Assembly: GCA_025362975.1 (NCBI GenBank)
Contig: JANYES010000014.1
Coordinates: 17,271-81,270 of the forward strand
DNA length: 64,000 nucleotides
DNA from: Alphaproteobacteria bacterium
Lineage (GTDB): Bacteria; Pseudomonadota; Alphaproteobacteria; Rickettsiales; SXRF01
Direction: 5' to 3'
Shown: in pieces, positions 1-10,326 of the stretch
Layout of the letters: every line of letters begins with the position of its first letter
Position numbering within the stretch: the stretch's first letter is position 1
The notes under the pieces: model-generated
What the model saw: only the letters and a program-made list of their open reading frames with translations
What the model was told of the DNA's origin: nothing
Database searches by the model: none
Position numbers and translations under genes: made by a program

Positions 1-216
1 TTCGACGGTGTCCATTGCTTTTTCCAGCATGGAATCCGGCAAATCATTGGCGCTTTTAATGCCGCTGCCTTTACGCGTGATGACCGAAAGCTTAAAACCA
101 TCGCCGGGATTACCGACCTTGATAATTTCGTCGGGCAACCACGGATACGTTTTACGCTCCTGCGCTAAAAGCGGCTTCAGCGCGGCTAACATAGTATCCG
201 CTTCGCTTGAGTTCAT
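1..216 (-). CDS. hypothetical protein, N-terminal part (runs off left edge)
   Basis: A 72-codon open frame on the minus strand starts at an ATG at 216 and continues past the window edge. An AGGAG-type ribosome binding site lies just upstream (about 222–228). The visible product begins MNSSEADTMLAALKPLLAQE, is mixed in charge and has no signal peptide or membrane segment. I do not recognise the family. It lies downstream of mdh on the same strand, about 85 bases after the mdh stop, and could be co-transcribed with it. Confidence 0.6.
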   Translation of the reverse strand, partial: MNSSEADTMLAALKPLLAQERKTYPWLPDEIIKVGNPGDGFKLSVITRKGSGIKSANDLPDSMLEKAMDTVE

Positions 217-300
217 CTTATTCTCCTATAAGCACATTTTGCCTATGCTACTTTACGTGACCCTAGTTACGATTTTACTAAGATCTGATAACCGTTATGC

Positions 301-1257
<957 letters not shown>

Positions 1258-1484
1258 TTAAATGGGAAGGGGATGGGAGGGATGTATTGCGCCGAATATA
1301 GGAAATAAGCGGCGTAATTAAAAGTGAATTCCCGAACACGGAACGGGTTTGATGCTATAAATAGTAACATTGTTAATATACAAAAGGTTAGTTTATTTTA
1401 TGGCTCGGGTATCCATACAATTATTGTGATAAAAATATCACCTACTGTAACTCGTTTGTAACGGTTTTAGGCTAGAATACGCGT

Positions 1485-2990
1485 ATGCAAAAGATGCTCG
1501 ACACGATCAGCCTCCGGGAATTAAGCATGTTAATGAGCGATCTGCTGCGCTTGTCAGGCGGCGGCAGGCCGCCGCTGGTGCGCGATCAAAACGGCGAGGG
1601 GACGATGGGGTTTGACTCGATGGGCATGCAGGAATTTTTGCCGCCCGATAAGCAGCTCGACCCGCTTTCGAGCCACATCATGTGGTCAGGCTCGTTCATG
1701 CCGGCGCAGGCGCGCGTGTTGCGTGTGGAAAAAGGCTGGGCGAACAGCATCACCACCGGGCTTGCCGTCACCACGGACACGCTGCACCAGCAGCTGATCA
1801 ATTTCGGTCGCAATTCCAAAGCGCTGATCGATATGAAAGAACTCGACGAGGACATGCGCGCGTCCATCAGCTCTATCGCCGTCCCGTTCAGCACCCGCAG
1901 CGAAGGCCTGACTAGCGACGGTGTCGCCGATTTACTTGCCGCCATGCAATACCGCAAACATATTCCCATCAAGCTGAAACTGCACGAAGGCGTTGACCGC
2001 CAGACCATCCAGTTCGAAAATACGCACGGCATCGGCCCTAAAGGTAAAAGCCTGCTTAGTGTGCTGATCGGGCTCAACACGTTGTCCAACGGCAACGTGT
2101 CGCGCAATACGGTGGTCGATCATAAAGCGGTGTTCACACCGGAAAAGGAATTGCTGGTTGTGGGCGCCGCACAGGACGCGGTGAACACGTTGCAACAGGT
2201 CAAAACCGAACTGGTGCGCCAGCTCACTAAGCTGAAAGCATCGGGCGACAAGCGTTTTGAAGGCGTCGATGTCGATGAGGTCGTGTCGGCCAATTTCGAC
2301 CTCAACCGAAAAGCTCTTGCGCGCGTGATTAAAAAAGAAGCTGGGTTTTTAAAAGTGGCTAGCGTCATCGCCGATCTGGTTCATCCAGCGGTAGAGCCGG
2401 TGAAGACCATCGACACGGTGCTGGGCCTGATCGACGAACCGCATGTCGAAATTCCCATCGTTGAAAACGCCGATCAGGCGAAACGCCTCGTCATGGCAGC
2501 CGCCTATAAAACAACGCAGCATTACGGCGAAACATGGCAGCCGAGTAAGCAGTGGAAGCAAATCCAGCGCAAATATAACATCGATACGTTGCAACTCGGC
2601 AAAGAGCTGGACAGCATCGCCATGCATTCGCCGGAGAATCCAAAGGCCATTATGCAACACCCGGAAACGGAAAAGCTCATGCGGCTGGTGGAGCTGACCG
2701 CCGAGAAATTCAACGATGCGGCGCTCATGCGCATGATCGAAACCGTGGAGCCGCACCGTCAGGTCCATATCGAAAAACTGGGCGAAACCTTACGCGGCCC
2801 CAAAACCATCCTCGGCAAGCTGGGGCTTGACCGCCGCCGCGCAAGCGCGCTGGTCGACGCGGTCAAAGCGGGCTTATGTAAAGAAGAAATCGGCGAAGCC
2901 GGAGAGCGCGCGGCGGCACGTTATGAAGAGGGCAAAACCAGCTTCAGCGATCTGCTACGCGAAGAAACCGGCAAACCGCGCAAGCGTTAA
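1485..2990 (+). CDS. hypothetical protein, 501 residues
   Basis: A long plus-strand frame with codon use like its neighbours, so very likely a real gene, but I do not recognise the family. The product is soluble in appearance, rich in charged helices, and has no signal peptide or obvious membrane segment. The Gly-rich stretch GGGRPP near residue 27 and a basic C-terminus are the only striking features. No good ribosome binding site precedes the first ATG; a second ATG three codons in is an alternative. It stands alone, divergent from mdh and convergent with the minus-strand genes that follow. Confidence 0.7.
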   Translation: MQKMLDTISLRELSMLMSDLLRLSGGGRPPLVRDQNGEGTMGFDSMGMQEFLPPDKQLDPLSSHIMWSGSFMPAQARVLRVEKGWANSITTGLAVTTDTLHQQLINFGRNSKALIDMKELDEDMRASISSIAVPFSTRSEGLTSDGVADLLAAMQYRKHIPIKLKLHEGVDRQTIQFENTHGIGPKGKSLLSVLIGLNTLSNGNVSRNTVVDHKAVFTPEKELLVVGAAQDAVNTLQQVKTELVRQLTKLKASGDKRFEGVDVDEVVSANFDLNRKALARVIKKEAGFLKVASVIADLVHPAVEPVKTIDTVLGLIDEPHVEIPIVENADQAKRLVMAAAYKTTQHYGETWQPSKQWKQIQRKYNIDTLQLGKELDSIAMHSPENPKAIMQHPETEKLMRLVELTAEKFNDAALMRMIETVEPHRQVHIEKLGETLRGPKTILGKLGLDRRRASALVDAVKAGLCKEEIGEAGERAAARYEEGKTSFSDLLREETGKPRKR

Positions 2991-3113
2991 CGCGCCTGCC
3001 CGGCGGCAGCGTCGCATAGCCCGCGCCATCCGCCGAACCGGAATTGCCGCCGACATTGGAGGTATGCGACGCCACGAAAATCATCGGATCGCTTTTTCCA
3101 ACAGCTTACCGGG

Positions 3114-3518
3114 CTACTTCCATGAAATGTTTATGCAGAAATAGCTGCATGCTTGACGACTGCCACTTGTGGGCATGAAAAAGAATACCGTGGCAGTATC
3201 GATCAACGTGACTAACGCAGTGGCATAGCGCATCCGGCGTAGCGATGCGAAAACCGAATACTGTAAAAGCAGCACGCTTGCGATGATGTAGAAATTGGTA
3301 TGGTGCGGAAAAAGCGTCGAGCCGAGCAGCGCCTCATTCAGCAAATCCGAACTGAAACGCCCACCCCACCGCATGTAAAAAAATCCGATGGCAGTGAACA
3401 CACCTTTGGCGGCCTGCGCGGCGCGGCCAAAATCATCGGCCTGCGGCAAGGACCAATAGCCGAGCGCGACGTAACCGCCAAGCGGCAGCAGGCATAAAAC
3501 GCTTATGCCTGCGCACAT
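3114..3518 (-). pseudogene. N-terminal fragment of a DUF6056-like membrane glycosyltransferase
   Basis: The 134-codon frame starts six bases after the rho stop. It encodes a hydrophobic N-terminus, then LPQADDF and RWGGRFSSDLL, resembling the ADDF…W.GRY motifs at the start of DUF6056 and related membrane glycosyltransferases, which usually run to about 500 residues. Here the frame stops after about 118 family-like residues and a non-family-like tail (SGSRQACSYFCINISWK). I see no continuation between 2990 and 3114. I read it as the 5' remnant of a deleted gene; the family match is from memory and moderate. Confidence 0.45.
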
Positions 3519-3523
3519 TCGGC

Positions 3524-4912
3524 CTACGAGTTCATCTTATCGAAGAACTCGTCGTTGCATTTAGTGTCCTGGAGTTTATCCAGAAGGAACTCGATACCGT
3601 CCATCGGCCCCATGGGAGCCAGTATTCGGCGCATGACCCACATTTTGGTGAGCGTGCTCTTATCGACGAGGAGGTCTTCCTTGCGGGTGCCGGACTTGGT
3701 AATGTCCATAGCCGGGAAGGTACGCTTGTCGGCGAGCTTGCGGTCGAGGACCAACTCGGAATTGCCGGTGCCTTTGAATTCTTCAAAGATGACTTCGTCC
3801 ATGCGACTGCCGGTTTCGATCAGTGCGGTGGCGATGATGGTCAAAGAACCGCCATGCTCGATGTTACGCGCCGCGCCGAAGAACCGTTTCGGACGCTGGA
3901 GTGCGTTGGCGTCCACACCGCCGGTCAGAACCTTGCCCGAGGACGGGATGACGGTGTTGTAAGCGCGCGCAAGGCGCGTGATTGAATCGAGCAGGATGAC
4001 CACGTCTTTTTTATGCTCAACCAGCTTTTTGGCTTTTTCGATTACCATTTCAGCGAGCTGCACGTGGCGAGTTGCCGGTTCGTCGAAGGTGGACGACACA
4101 ACTTCACCTTTAACGGTGCGCTGCATGTCGGTCACTTCTTCCGGGCGTTCGTCAATTAGCAGGACGATCAGGAAGGCTTCAGGATGGTTGATGCTGATGG
4201 AATGGGCAATGTTTTGCAAAATAACGGTTTTACCGGTGCGTGGCGGGGCTACGATCAGGGCGCGCTGGCCAAAACCGATGGGGGCGACGATGTCGGTGAC
4301 ACGCATCGACATATCATTGGCTTGCTGCTTGGTTTTATTACGTTCGTGACGATCGCGGCCGGATTCGCGGGGATTGACCGGCGGGGCGACTTCGACGATT
4401 TCCTTAGCCATCGAGGTGGGGTCGGCGCGCACTTGCGATTTTGGAATCGGTTTTGAGCCAAGTTCCACTTCCAGCTTGATTTTACGTTCCGGGTAGAGCG
4501 GCACGAGGTTGTCGAAATTGATGCGGTGGCGCACCATGTCCGGGTCATCGTAATTGATGGTGTTGACTTTGAGCAGGGCGAAATAGCGCTCGCCGTCTTT
4601 CGGAGCGCGGATTTCGCCGGCTACGGTATCACCGGTGCGAAGCGCGAAGCGCCGCACCTGCGAGGGGGACACGTAAATATCGTCAGGGCCAGCAAGGTAG
4701 TTGGCCAGCGGCGAGCGCAGGAAGCCGAAACCGTCCTGTAACACTTCAACCACGCCTTCACCGTTAATGGCTTCGCCTTTTTCGGCCTGTTTTTTTAAAA
4801 TAGCGAAAATCATTTCCTGCTTGAGCATGGCGCTCGCATTTTCTACGCCGTTTTCTTCAGCGAGTTGCAGGAGTTCATCCGGGGTTTTCAATTTAAGTTC
4901 TTGTAATTTCAT
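3524..4912 (-). CDS. rho: transcription termination factor Rho
   Basis: Hexameric RNA-dependent helicase that ends transcription. The N-terminal Rho_N domain (residues 5–45) and cold-shock-like RNA-binding domain with GFGFLRS (61–67) are followed by the ATPase core. Walker A is APPRTGKT (222–229), with [12 protein letters not shown] and the R-loop segment [20 protein letters not shown] downstream. At 462 residues it is about 40 longer than the E. coli protein. Much of the extra length is a charged insertion at about 165–200 just before the ATPase domain. It has its own long 5' region (4913–5155) separating it from the haem genes, where Rho autoregulation could act. Confidence 0.97.
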   Translation of the reverse strand: MKLQELKLKTPDELLQLAEENGVENASAMLKQEMIFAILKKQAEKGEAINGEGVVEVLQDGFGFLRSPLANYLAGPDDIYVSPSQVRRFALRTGDTVAGEIRAPKDGERYFALLKVNTINYDDPDMVRHRINFDNLVPLYPERKIKLEVELGSKPIPKSQVRADPTSMAKEIVEVAPPVNPRESGRDRHERNKTKQQANDMSMRVTDIVAPIGFGQRALIVAPPRTGKTVILQNIAHSISINHPEAFLIVLLIDERPEEVTDMQRTVKGEVVSSTFDEPATRHVQLAEMVIEKAKKLVEHKKDVVILLDSITRLARAYNTVIPSSGKVLTGGVDANALQRPKRFFGAARNIEHGGSLTIIATALIETGSRMDEVIFEEFKGTGNSELVLDRKLADKRTFPAMDITKSGTRKEDLLVDKSTLTKMWVMRRILAPMGPMDGIEFLLDKLQDTKCNDEFFDKMNS

Positions 4913-5155
4913 AGCTCTATCGCTTTGTGGGGAAAAAAAGGCCTAAAAAGGCAGAGGGGAAATACGACGCGTGAGGAGGGTGATGGGGTGCATCGCTTAA
5001 CGACTCTAAACTAATTGATGCGCCTTGCTCGGTCAAGTTCAATATATTACCCACTAATTTTAATTATTTATTAATACATTATCAGCGTTTTTCCTTACGC
5101 TTTGAACCTTTGTGAGAAAAGCGCTACTAAGATTTTTACGAGCTAAAGCAAGCCC

Positions 5156-5182
5156 AAAAGGCCACCCTAACCGGTGGCTTTT
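5156..5182 (-). terminator. intrinsic terminator after hemJ
   Basis: The arms GCCACC (5161–5166) and GGTGGC (5173–5178) form a stem with a 6-base loop. Flanking A and T runs make it work on either strand. On the minus strand it lies directly after the hemJ stop and ends in TTTT, so it closes the hemE–hemH–hemJ group before rho. Confidence 0.7.
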
Positions 5183-5188
5183 CCCGTT

Positions 5189-5629
5189 TTAAAAAGGCTT
5201 GAGCACCACCAGCAGGACGATGATGACCATGAGCGCCGCAGGTACTTCATTGAATATACGGAAAAATTTCTCGGATTTAACGTTCTGGTCGCGCGCGAAG
5301 GCCTTACGGTAACGCGACATCATGGCATGGCAAATTTGCAAACCAACGACACATGTGAGCTTGGCATGCAACCATCCGTTACCGGGGGAAAGCGCATCCG
5401 TGCGCACGATCAGCCAGATACCTAAAATCCATGTCACAATCATCGCCGGGTTGATAATGCCGCGCAGCAGCTTGCGCTCCATCACCTTAAACAATTCAGA
5501 GGCTTCCGAGCCGGGTTTGACGCGGCTGTGATACACGAACAGGCGAGGCAAATACAGCATCCCCGCCATCCACGACATCACCGCGATAATGTGTAAACCC
5601 TTTAGCCATAAATATAATTCCGCTTGCAT
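5189..5629 (-). CDS. hemJ: protoporphyrinogen oxidase HemJ
   Basis: Membrane enzyme that oxidises protoporphyrinogen IX to protoporphyrin IX, the step before ferrochelatase. The 146-residue product has four hydrophobic segments and the family start LHIIAVMSWMAGMLYLPRLF with the conserved His at residue 13. A Lys-rich loop and the EVPAALMVIIVLLVVLKPF C-terminus also fit. Its ATG shares one base with the hemH stop (TGATG), so the two are translationally coupled. The hemE–hemH–hemJ order places the last haem steps together. Confidence 0.93.
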   Translation of the reverse strand: MQAELYLWLKGLHIIAVMSWMAGMLYLPRLFVYHSRVKPGSEASELFKVMERKLLRGIINPAMIVTWILGIWLIVRTDALSPGNGWLHAKLTCVVGLQICHAMMSRYRKAFARDQNVKSEKFFRIFNEVPAALMVIIVLLVVLKPF

Positions 5630-6666
5630 CAGTTACCGCACACACAGCTGGCGAAATTCGTCGGGCAGATTTTCGCATTGTTTGAGGATTTGATTTCGCC
5701 GTCCTTATCGCATTTCAGGCAAAGCTCGCTCAGCGCCTCGATGAAAAATGGCTCGCTGTTGAGCGCGGGCACGCGGTAATACCCCGGCACGTTGTTCTTT
5801 TCGGCAAGGTGGCGGTAATCGATATCGAGCTCGACGAGGGTTTCGGAATGCTCCGACACGAACGCCACCGGCACGACCAGCACCGGCACCTTGTCCTTAC
5901 CCGCTTGAATGATTTCATCTTCCGTGGACGGGCCGATCCATTCGAGGCGACCGACTTTGCTCTGGTAGCAGGTCACGTAATCCAGCTCGTCGACTGACAT
6001 CACCTGCGTAATGGCTTCAACCGAACGCTCCACCTGCCACTGGTACGGGTCGCCCGCGGTTACCATTTTCTCAGGCAGGCCATGCGCGGAGAAAAGCACA
6101 CGGGGCTTTCCTACCTCGGCAGCTTTCCAATACATGTCCTTGATCACCTTCACATGCGCCGCGACGAAAGATTTGTCGTTCGGGTAGCAGCAGATGGCGG
6201 TGGTTTTCACATCGAAATTATTTTTAGCGCATGCCGCTTTCCAGTCGGTAAACGCCGAACCGGTGGTGGTGGTGGAAAACTGCGGATAGAGCGGCAGCAG
6301 AATCACGTTGTCGGGATTGCAGGCTTTAACCTTGCGCACCACCATGTCGCTTTTGGGATGCCAGTGGCGCATGCAGACGAATACTTTATACTCGTCTTCG
6401 GTGCCGGATTCCTTGAGCTTTTTTTCGAGCGCTTCGGCCTGATTCATGGTGAATTCCAAAATCGGCGATTTACCACCTATACGCTTGTAAATATTCTGAG
6501 CTTTGCTTTTGCGTAAGCTCGAAATAAAAAACGCAAGCGCGGTGCGAAAAGGTTGCGGTAGCGTAATAATCGCCGGGTCGTTAAACAGGTTGAACAGGAA
6601 AGGACGTACCGCTGCGAGGCTGTCTGGGCCTCCTAAATTGAACAGGATAACGGCGTGTTTCGTCAT
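5629..6666 (-). CDS. hemH: ferrochelatase
   Basis: Inserts ferrous iron into protoporphyrin IX. The N-terminal FNLGGPDSL motif, the active-site region FSAHGLPEKMV with the metal-binding His, and SEHSETLVELDIDY with the conserved Glu are all present. Length is 345 residues. The last 30 residues are unusual for having five cysteines, two pairs of them close together (CLKC and CVC), resembling the [2Fe-2S]-ligand tail of some bacterial and animal ferrochelatases. It lies 8 bases downstream of hemE and overlaps hemJ by one base. Confidence 0.97.
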   Translation of the reverse strand: MTKHAVILFNLGGPDSLAAVRPFLFNLFNDPAIITLPQPFRTALAFFISSLRKSKAQNIYKRIGGKSPILEFTMNQAEALEKKLKESGTEDEYKVFVCMRHWHPKSDMVVRKVKACNPDNVILLPLYPQFSTTTTGSAFTDWKAACAKNNFDVKTTAICCYPNDKSFVAAHVKVIKDMYWKAAEVGKPRVLFSAHGLPEKMVTAGDPYQWQVERSVEAITQVMSVDELDYVTCYQSKVGRLEWIGPSTEDEIIQAGKDKVPVLVVPVAFVSEHSETLVELDIDYRHLAEKNNVPGYYRVPALNSEPFFIEALSELCLKCDKDGEIKSSNNAKICPTNFASCVCGN

Positions 6667-6674
6667 GATCTCGT

Positions 6675-7721
6675 TTAATGCTCGTGTTTAAGGTAGTCGC
6701 ACAGACTCACCACGTGGTCGATCGGAGTATGCGGCAAAATACCATGCCCGAGATTAAAGATAAAACGGTTATTCGCAAAAGATTTCTGGCCCAGTGTGGC
6801 GATAATTTTTTTCGCCTGCGCCATCATCGCGTCTTTGTCTTCGGCTAGCAAGATAGGATCGAGATTTCCCTGCACGACGCAAATCCGAGACAGATGCTCT
6901 GCCGCCCATGCCAGCTCCACCGACGAATCGATGCTGATAGCGTCGACTTTTGTTTCTAGCGCGTATTTTTTATATTTAGTTCCGGCCATGCGCGGGAAAC
7001 CGATGATGGGTAATTCCGGATGCGCTTGTTTGAGCGCGGCAACAATCTGCTTCGTCGGCTCGATGACGTAATCGGAAAATTCCTGTTCGCTCAAGACACC
7101 CGACCATGAATCGAAAAGCTGGATGACTTCGGCGCCGGCTTTCACCTGCGCGAGCGTATGGGTGATAACCGACACGGTGAGGAGTTTAAGCAAGCGGCTG
7201 AAAAATACTTTGTCCTTTTGCGCGAGTGTACGCACCGATTGGAAATCTTTACTTGATTGCCCCTGAACCATGTAGCACGCAAGCGTCCACGGCGACCCTG
7301 CAAAGCCGATAAGCGTCGTCTCGATGGGTAAGCCTGCACGGGTAAGCTTCAACGCTTCGTAGACCGGTTCAAGCTTCGCAGGATTGTATACCAAGCTGTC
7401 CAGCTCCTGCTGCGTTTGAACGGGTACGAGGACGGGGCCTTTTTTTTCTTCAAAACGCACGTTCATGCCGAGTGCGTCTGGAATGACTAAAATATCCGAA
7501 AAAATAATCGACGCATCGAAACCGAAACGACGTATCGGTTGCAAGGTCACTTCCGATGCTTTGGAAGGCGTGTAGCACATATCGAGAAAATTTTTCGTGT
7601 GGCTGCGCACTTCGCGGTATTCGGGCAAATACCTGCCTGCCTGGCGCATGAACCAGAACGGTGCCCGCGATATTTTTTCTTGCCTGAATGCGCTTAAGAG
7701 AAGCTTAGAATTTTTTTCCAT
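6675..7721 (-). CDS. hemE: uroporphyrinogen decarboxylase
   Basis: Decarboxylates uroporphyrinogen III to coproporphyrinogen III. The diagnostic N-terminal motif APFWFMRQAGRYLPEYR (about residues 20–36), the central GFAGSPWTLACYMVQG segment and the C-terminal FNLGHGILPHTP motif are intact. Length is 348 residues, as expected. It starts beside the predicted origin and heads the hemE–hemH–hemJ group; hemE is the classical gene flanking the origin in Caulobacter, where its promoter is tied to replication. Confidence 0.98.
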   Translation of the reverse strand: MEKNSKLLLSAFRQEKISRAPFWFMRQAGRYLPEYREVRSHTKNFLDMCYTPSKASEVTLQPIRRFGFDASIIFSDILVIPDALGMNVRFEEKKGPVLVPVQTQQELDSLVYNPAKLEPVYEALKLTRAGLPIETTLIGFAGSPWTLACYMVQGQSSKDFQSVRTLAQKDKVFFSRLLKLLTVSVITHTLAQVKAGAEVIQLFDSWSGVLSEQEFSDYVIEPTKQIVAALKQAHPELPIIGFPRMAGTKYKKYALETKVDAISIDSSVELAWAAEHLSRICVVQGNLDPILLAEDKDAMMAQAKKIIATLGQKSFANNRFIFNLGHGILPHTPIDHVVSLCDYLKHEH

Positions 7722-8091
7722 ACTAATAATATAAAATATATATTTCTTAAAGGTGGTAGTAGTAGGGTTCGAAGTAATGAGGACAACTTTCCCTCCACCG
7801 GGTTATCCCCGCTGCCTTGGTTTAGCGGGTTTATTGTGGATAAAAAAGCAATAACTTGTCCAAAACCGTAAAAATAGATGCAAATAGCGCCAATCGGGTG
7901 CTATGAAACATGGGTATAAGTCGCTTCTTAGGAAAGTTATAACGCCCTGAGGATAGGCAAACTTACATGGGGATAATTGTTCGCCGGACCCCCGCATGGA
8001 ATGGGATAATTTTTATCCATTTTTTATGCGGCGTTTCGTACAGGATTTATCCACAGCAAGATGCACAGATAGGCCAAGTTAGGAATAATTC
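7722..8091. other. predicted chromosomal replication origin (oriC)
   Basis: This 370-base gap contains two perfect DnaA boxes: TTATCCACA at 8047–8055 on the plus strand and its reverse complement TGTGGATAA at 7835–7843. A one-mismatch box, TGGGGATAA, lies at 7968–7976. Weaker boxes (two mismatches) lie at 7803–7811, 8001–8009 and 8013–8021. Next to hemE is an AT-only stretch at about 7723–7747 that could be the unwinding element. Gene context agrees: in Caulobacter and Rickettsia the origin lies between hemE and the DUF299 gene, exactly as here. Promoters for hemE and PPSR must also lie here, but I cannot place them. Confidence 0.85.
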
Positions 8092-8937
8092 ATGAAAAAA
8101 TTCAACCTCCACCTCGTCTCCGATTCCACCGGCGAAACGGTTTCTTCCGTCGCGCGCGCGGCACTCGTGCAGTTTGATGATTTGGAACCCGAAGAATTTA
8201 ACTGGACGCTCGTGCGCACAAAGATGCAGATGGAACGCATCATCGCCGCCATCGTCGCCAATCCCGGCCCGGTCTTATATACATTAGTTGATAACGGTTT
8301 GCGCGATATGCTGAAGCTCGAATGCGTGAAGCGCAACCTGCCGTGCATCTCGGTGCTCGGCACAGTGCTGAGCGAGTTGTCGACGTATCTTGGAACCGAG
8401 ACGCACGCGTCGCCGGGCAAGCAGCACGAACTCAATGATGAATATTTCCTGCGCGTCGAAGCGATCAACTACACCCTCGCCCATGACGACGGGCAGATGC
8501 ACTGGGATCTGGAAGAGGCCGACATCGTGCTCGTCGGCGTGTCGCGCACGTCGAAATCGCCAACCTGTGTATACCTCGCTTATAAAGGATATAAGACGGC
8601 GAATATTCCTTTTGTGCACGGGGTGATGCTGCCGCCCAGCCTTGAGACATTGAAAAAACCGTTGGTGGTGGGGCTGACCATCAGCCCCGAACGCTTGCAG
8701 CAGATTCGCCGCACACGCCTGCAATCGCTCAACCAGCAAAACGACACCAATTATGTCGATATGGAATACATGCAGGCCGAGATCGCCGAATCGCGCAAGC
8801 TGTACAATAAGCATAGATGGCCGGTGATCGACGTGACCAAGCGCTCGGTGGAAGAAACGGCGGCGACCATCATGCAGTATTTCAAAAAACATCAAGAAAA
8901 AATGGGAGCGGGCCCAGCTCGAAATGACAATGCGTAA
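8092..8937 (+). CDS. ppsR: pyruvate, phosphate dikinase regulatory protein (PPSR, DUF299)
   Basis: Bifunctional kinase/pyrophosphorylase that switches PPDK or PEP synthase by ADP-dependent threonine phosphorylation and phosphate-dependent dephosphorylation. The start FNLHLVSDSTGETV is diagnostic, and the P-loop GVSRTSKSPT lies at residues 149–158. Length is 281 residues, as usual. This is the gene called RP001 in Rickettsia, which flanks the origin there. Its 3' end overlaps the aroE start by about 14 bases, so the two are probably co-transcribed. Confidence 0.95.
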   Translation: MKKFNLHLVSDSTGETVSSVARAALVQFDDLEPEEFNWTLVRTKMQMERIIAAIVANPGPVLYTLVDNGLRDMLKLECVKRNLPCISVLGTVLSELSTYLGTETHASPGKQHELNDEYFLRVEAINYTLAHDDGQMHWDLEEADIVLVGVSRTSKSPTCVYLAYKGYKTANIPFVHGVMLPPSLETLKKPLVVGLTISPERLQQIRRTRLQSLNQQNDTNYVDMEYMQAEIAESRKLYNKHRWPVIDVTKRSVEETAATIMQYFKKHQEKMGAGPARNDNA

Positions 8938-9745
8938 AGCTGGCGTCATGGGCTGGCCCGTTGCCCATAGCCTGTCGCCGAAGCTGCATGGCTACTGGTT
9001 GAAGAAATATGGAATCGAGGGTGAGTATCTTGCGCTGGAAGTAAATCCTGAGGAATTTGCCGGGAAGCTTGCTGCTTTGCAGGCAAATGGGTTTGCCGGG
9101 GTGAATCTGACGCTGCCGCACAAGGAGCTGGTGATGTCGATGCTGGCGGATATGGATAGTGATGCACAGGAAGCGGGCATGGCCAATACGATTGTGATTC
9201 GCTCCGATGGCAGTTTCTACGGCATGAATACCGACAGCTACGGGTTTATCGAAAATATCCGCGGCTCGATTCCACAAAAAAATAAAGCGGTGGTGTTAGG
9301 TGCCGGCGGCGCTGCGCGCGCGGCGTGTTATGCGCTGGCAAAAGAAGGATTTAAGCACATCGTGGTGGTAAACCGCTCGCTGGAACGGGCGCAAAACGTC
9401 GCGGCCGCCTTCGGCGGCACAGCCGTCGCGTGGGAAGATCGCGCGCGCACGCTCGAAGGGGCCGATGTGCTGGCCAATGCCACGAGCTTGGGCATGACAG
9501 GCAAACAAACGCTTGAGATTGATCTCGCGTGGCTGCCGGTTTCGGCACTGGTGACGGACCTTGTCTATGCGCCGCTGGTGACCCCACTTTTAAAAGATGC
9601 GCGAGACCGCGGGAACAGAATTGTCGACGGGCTGGGCATGTTACTGCATCAGGCGGTGCCGGGGTTCGAGGCATGGTTCGGCGTGCGGCCCGTAGTGGAT
9701 AGCGGCTTGCGCCACGCAGTGCTGGGGGGGGGAATGATATGCTGA
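8924..9745 (+). CDS. aroE: shikimate dehydrogenase
   Basis: NADPH-dependent reduction of 3-dehydroshikimate in aromatic amino acid synthesis. The substrate site SLSP near residue 17, NLTLPHKE with the catalytic Lys, and MNTDSYGF are present, followed by the nucleotide loop GAGGAARA. Length is 273 residues. The first ATG lies inside the end of ppsR; a second ATG two codons later is equally possible. The 3' end overlaps coaE by 7 bases. Confidence 0.96.
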   Translation: MTMRKAGVMGWPVAHSLSPKLHGYWLKKYGIEGEYLALEVNPEEFAGKLAALQANGFAGVNLTLPHKELVMSMLADMDSDAQEAGMANTIVIRSDGSFYGMNTDSYGFIENIRGSIPQKNKAVVLGAGGAARAACYALAKEGFKHIVVVNRSLERAQNVAAAFGGTAVAWEDRARTLEGADVLANATSLGMTGKQTLEIDLAWLPVSALVTDLVYAPLVTPLLKDARDRGNRIVDGLGMLLHQAVPGFEAWFGVRPVVDSGLRHAVLGGGMIC

Positions 9746-10326
9746 TCATCGGGCTGACGGGCAGTATCGGCATGGGCAAGAGCATGGTGGCGGCGCAGCT
9801 TGCGCGGCTCGGCGCGAAAGTATGCAATGCTGATGATATCGTGCATAAGCTACTGGCCAAAGACGGGCGCGCGGTGAAGCTGGTGGAGAAGGCGTTTAAG
9901 AATGTCGTGGTGGGCGGCGCGGTAAACCGTAAGGCGCTCGGCGATATCGTTTTTAAAGATAAGGCGCAGCTCAAAGTACTAGAGAAAATCATGCATCCGC
10001 TTGTGGTGGGCGCTGAAAATGAATTCGTGCGCCGCCAGCAATTGCTTGGCGCGGACCTCGTGGTGATGGATATCCCGTTATTGTTTGAAACCGGCGCGGA
10101 AGAACGGTGCGACGTCACGCTGGTCGTCACCGCACCGCATGTTATTCAGCGCCAGCGGGTGATGCGCCGGGCGAACATGACGCCCGAAAAATTCCACGAA
10201 ATTCTCAAGGCCCAAATGCCCGACAGCGAAAAACGCGCCCGCGCCGATTTCATTATCGAAACAGGGCTGGGCAAGGCGACGAGCTTCATGGCGTGTAAAA
10301 CTCTTGTGATGACATTATTTTCATGA
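9739..10326 (+). CDS. coaE: dephospho-CoA kinase
   Basis: Last step of coenzyme A synthesis. The P-loop GSIGMGKS lies at residues 8–15. The CoA-binding lid and DIPLLFETGAE motif follow, then the RQRVMRR segment with the expected arginines. Length is 195 residues. Its stop overlaps the next start by four bases (ATGA). The aroE–coaE–dnaQ order is standard for alphaproteobacteria, although here a small secreted protein is interposed before dnaQ. Confidence 0.96.
   Translation: MLIIGLTGSIGMGKSMVAAQLARLGAKVCNADDIVHKLLAKDGRAVKLVEKAFKNVVVGGAVNRKALGDIVFKDKAQLKVLEKIMHPLVVGAENEFVRRQQLLGADLVVMDIPLLFETGAEERCDVTLVVTAPHVIQRQRVMRRANMTPEKFHEILKAQMPDSEKRARADFIIETGLGKATSFMACKTLVMTLFS

Noticed and set aside
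7760..7800. GGTTCGAA-like sequence resembling a tRNA T-loop
   Set aside because: No acceptor or anticodon stem fits around it, and no other tRNA was found in the window.
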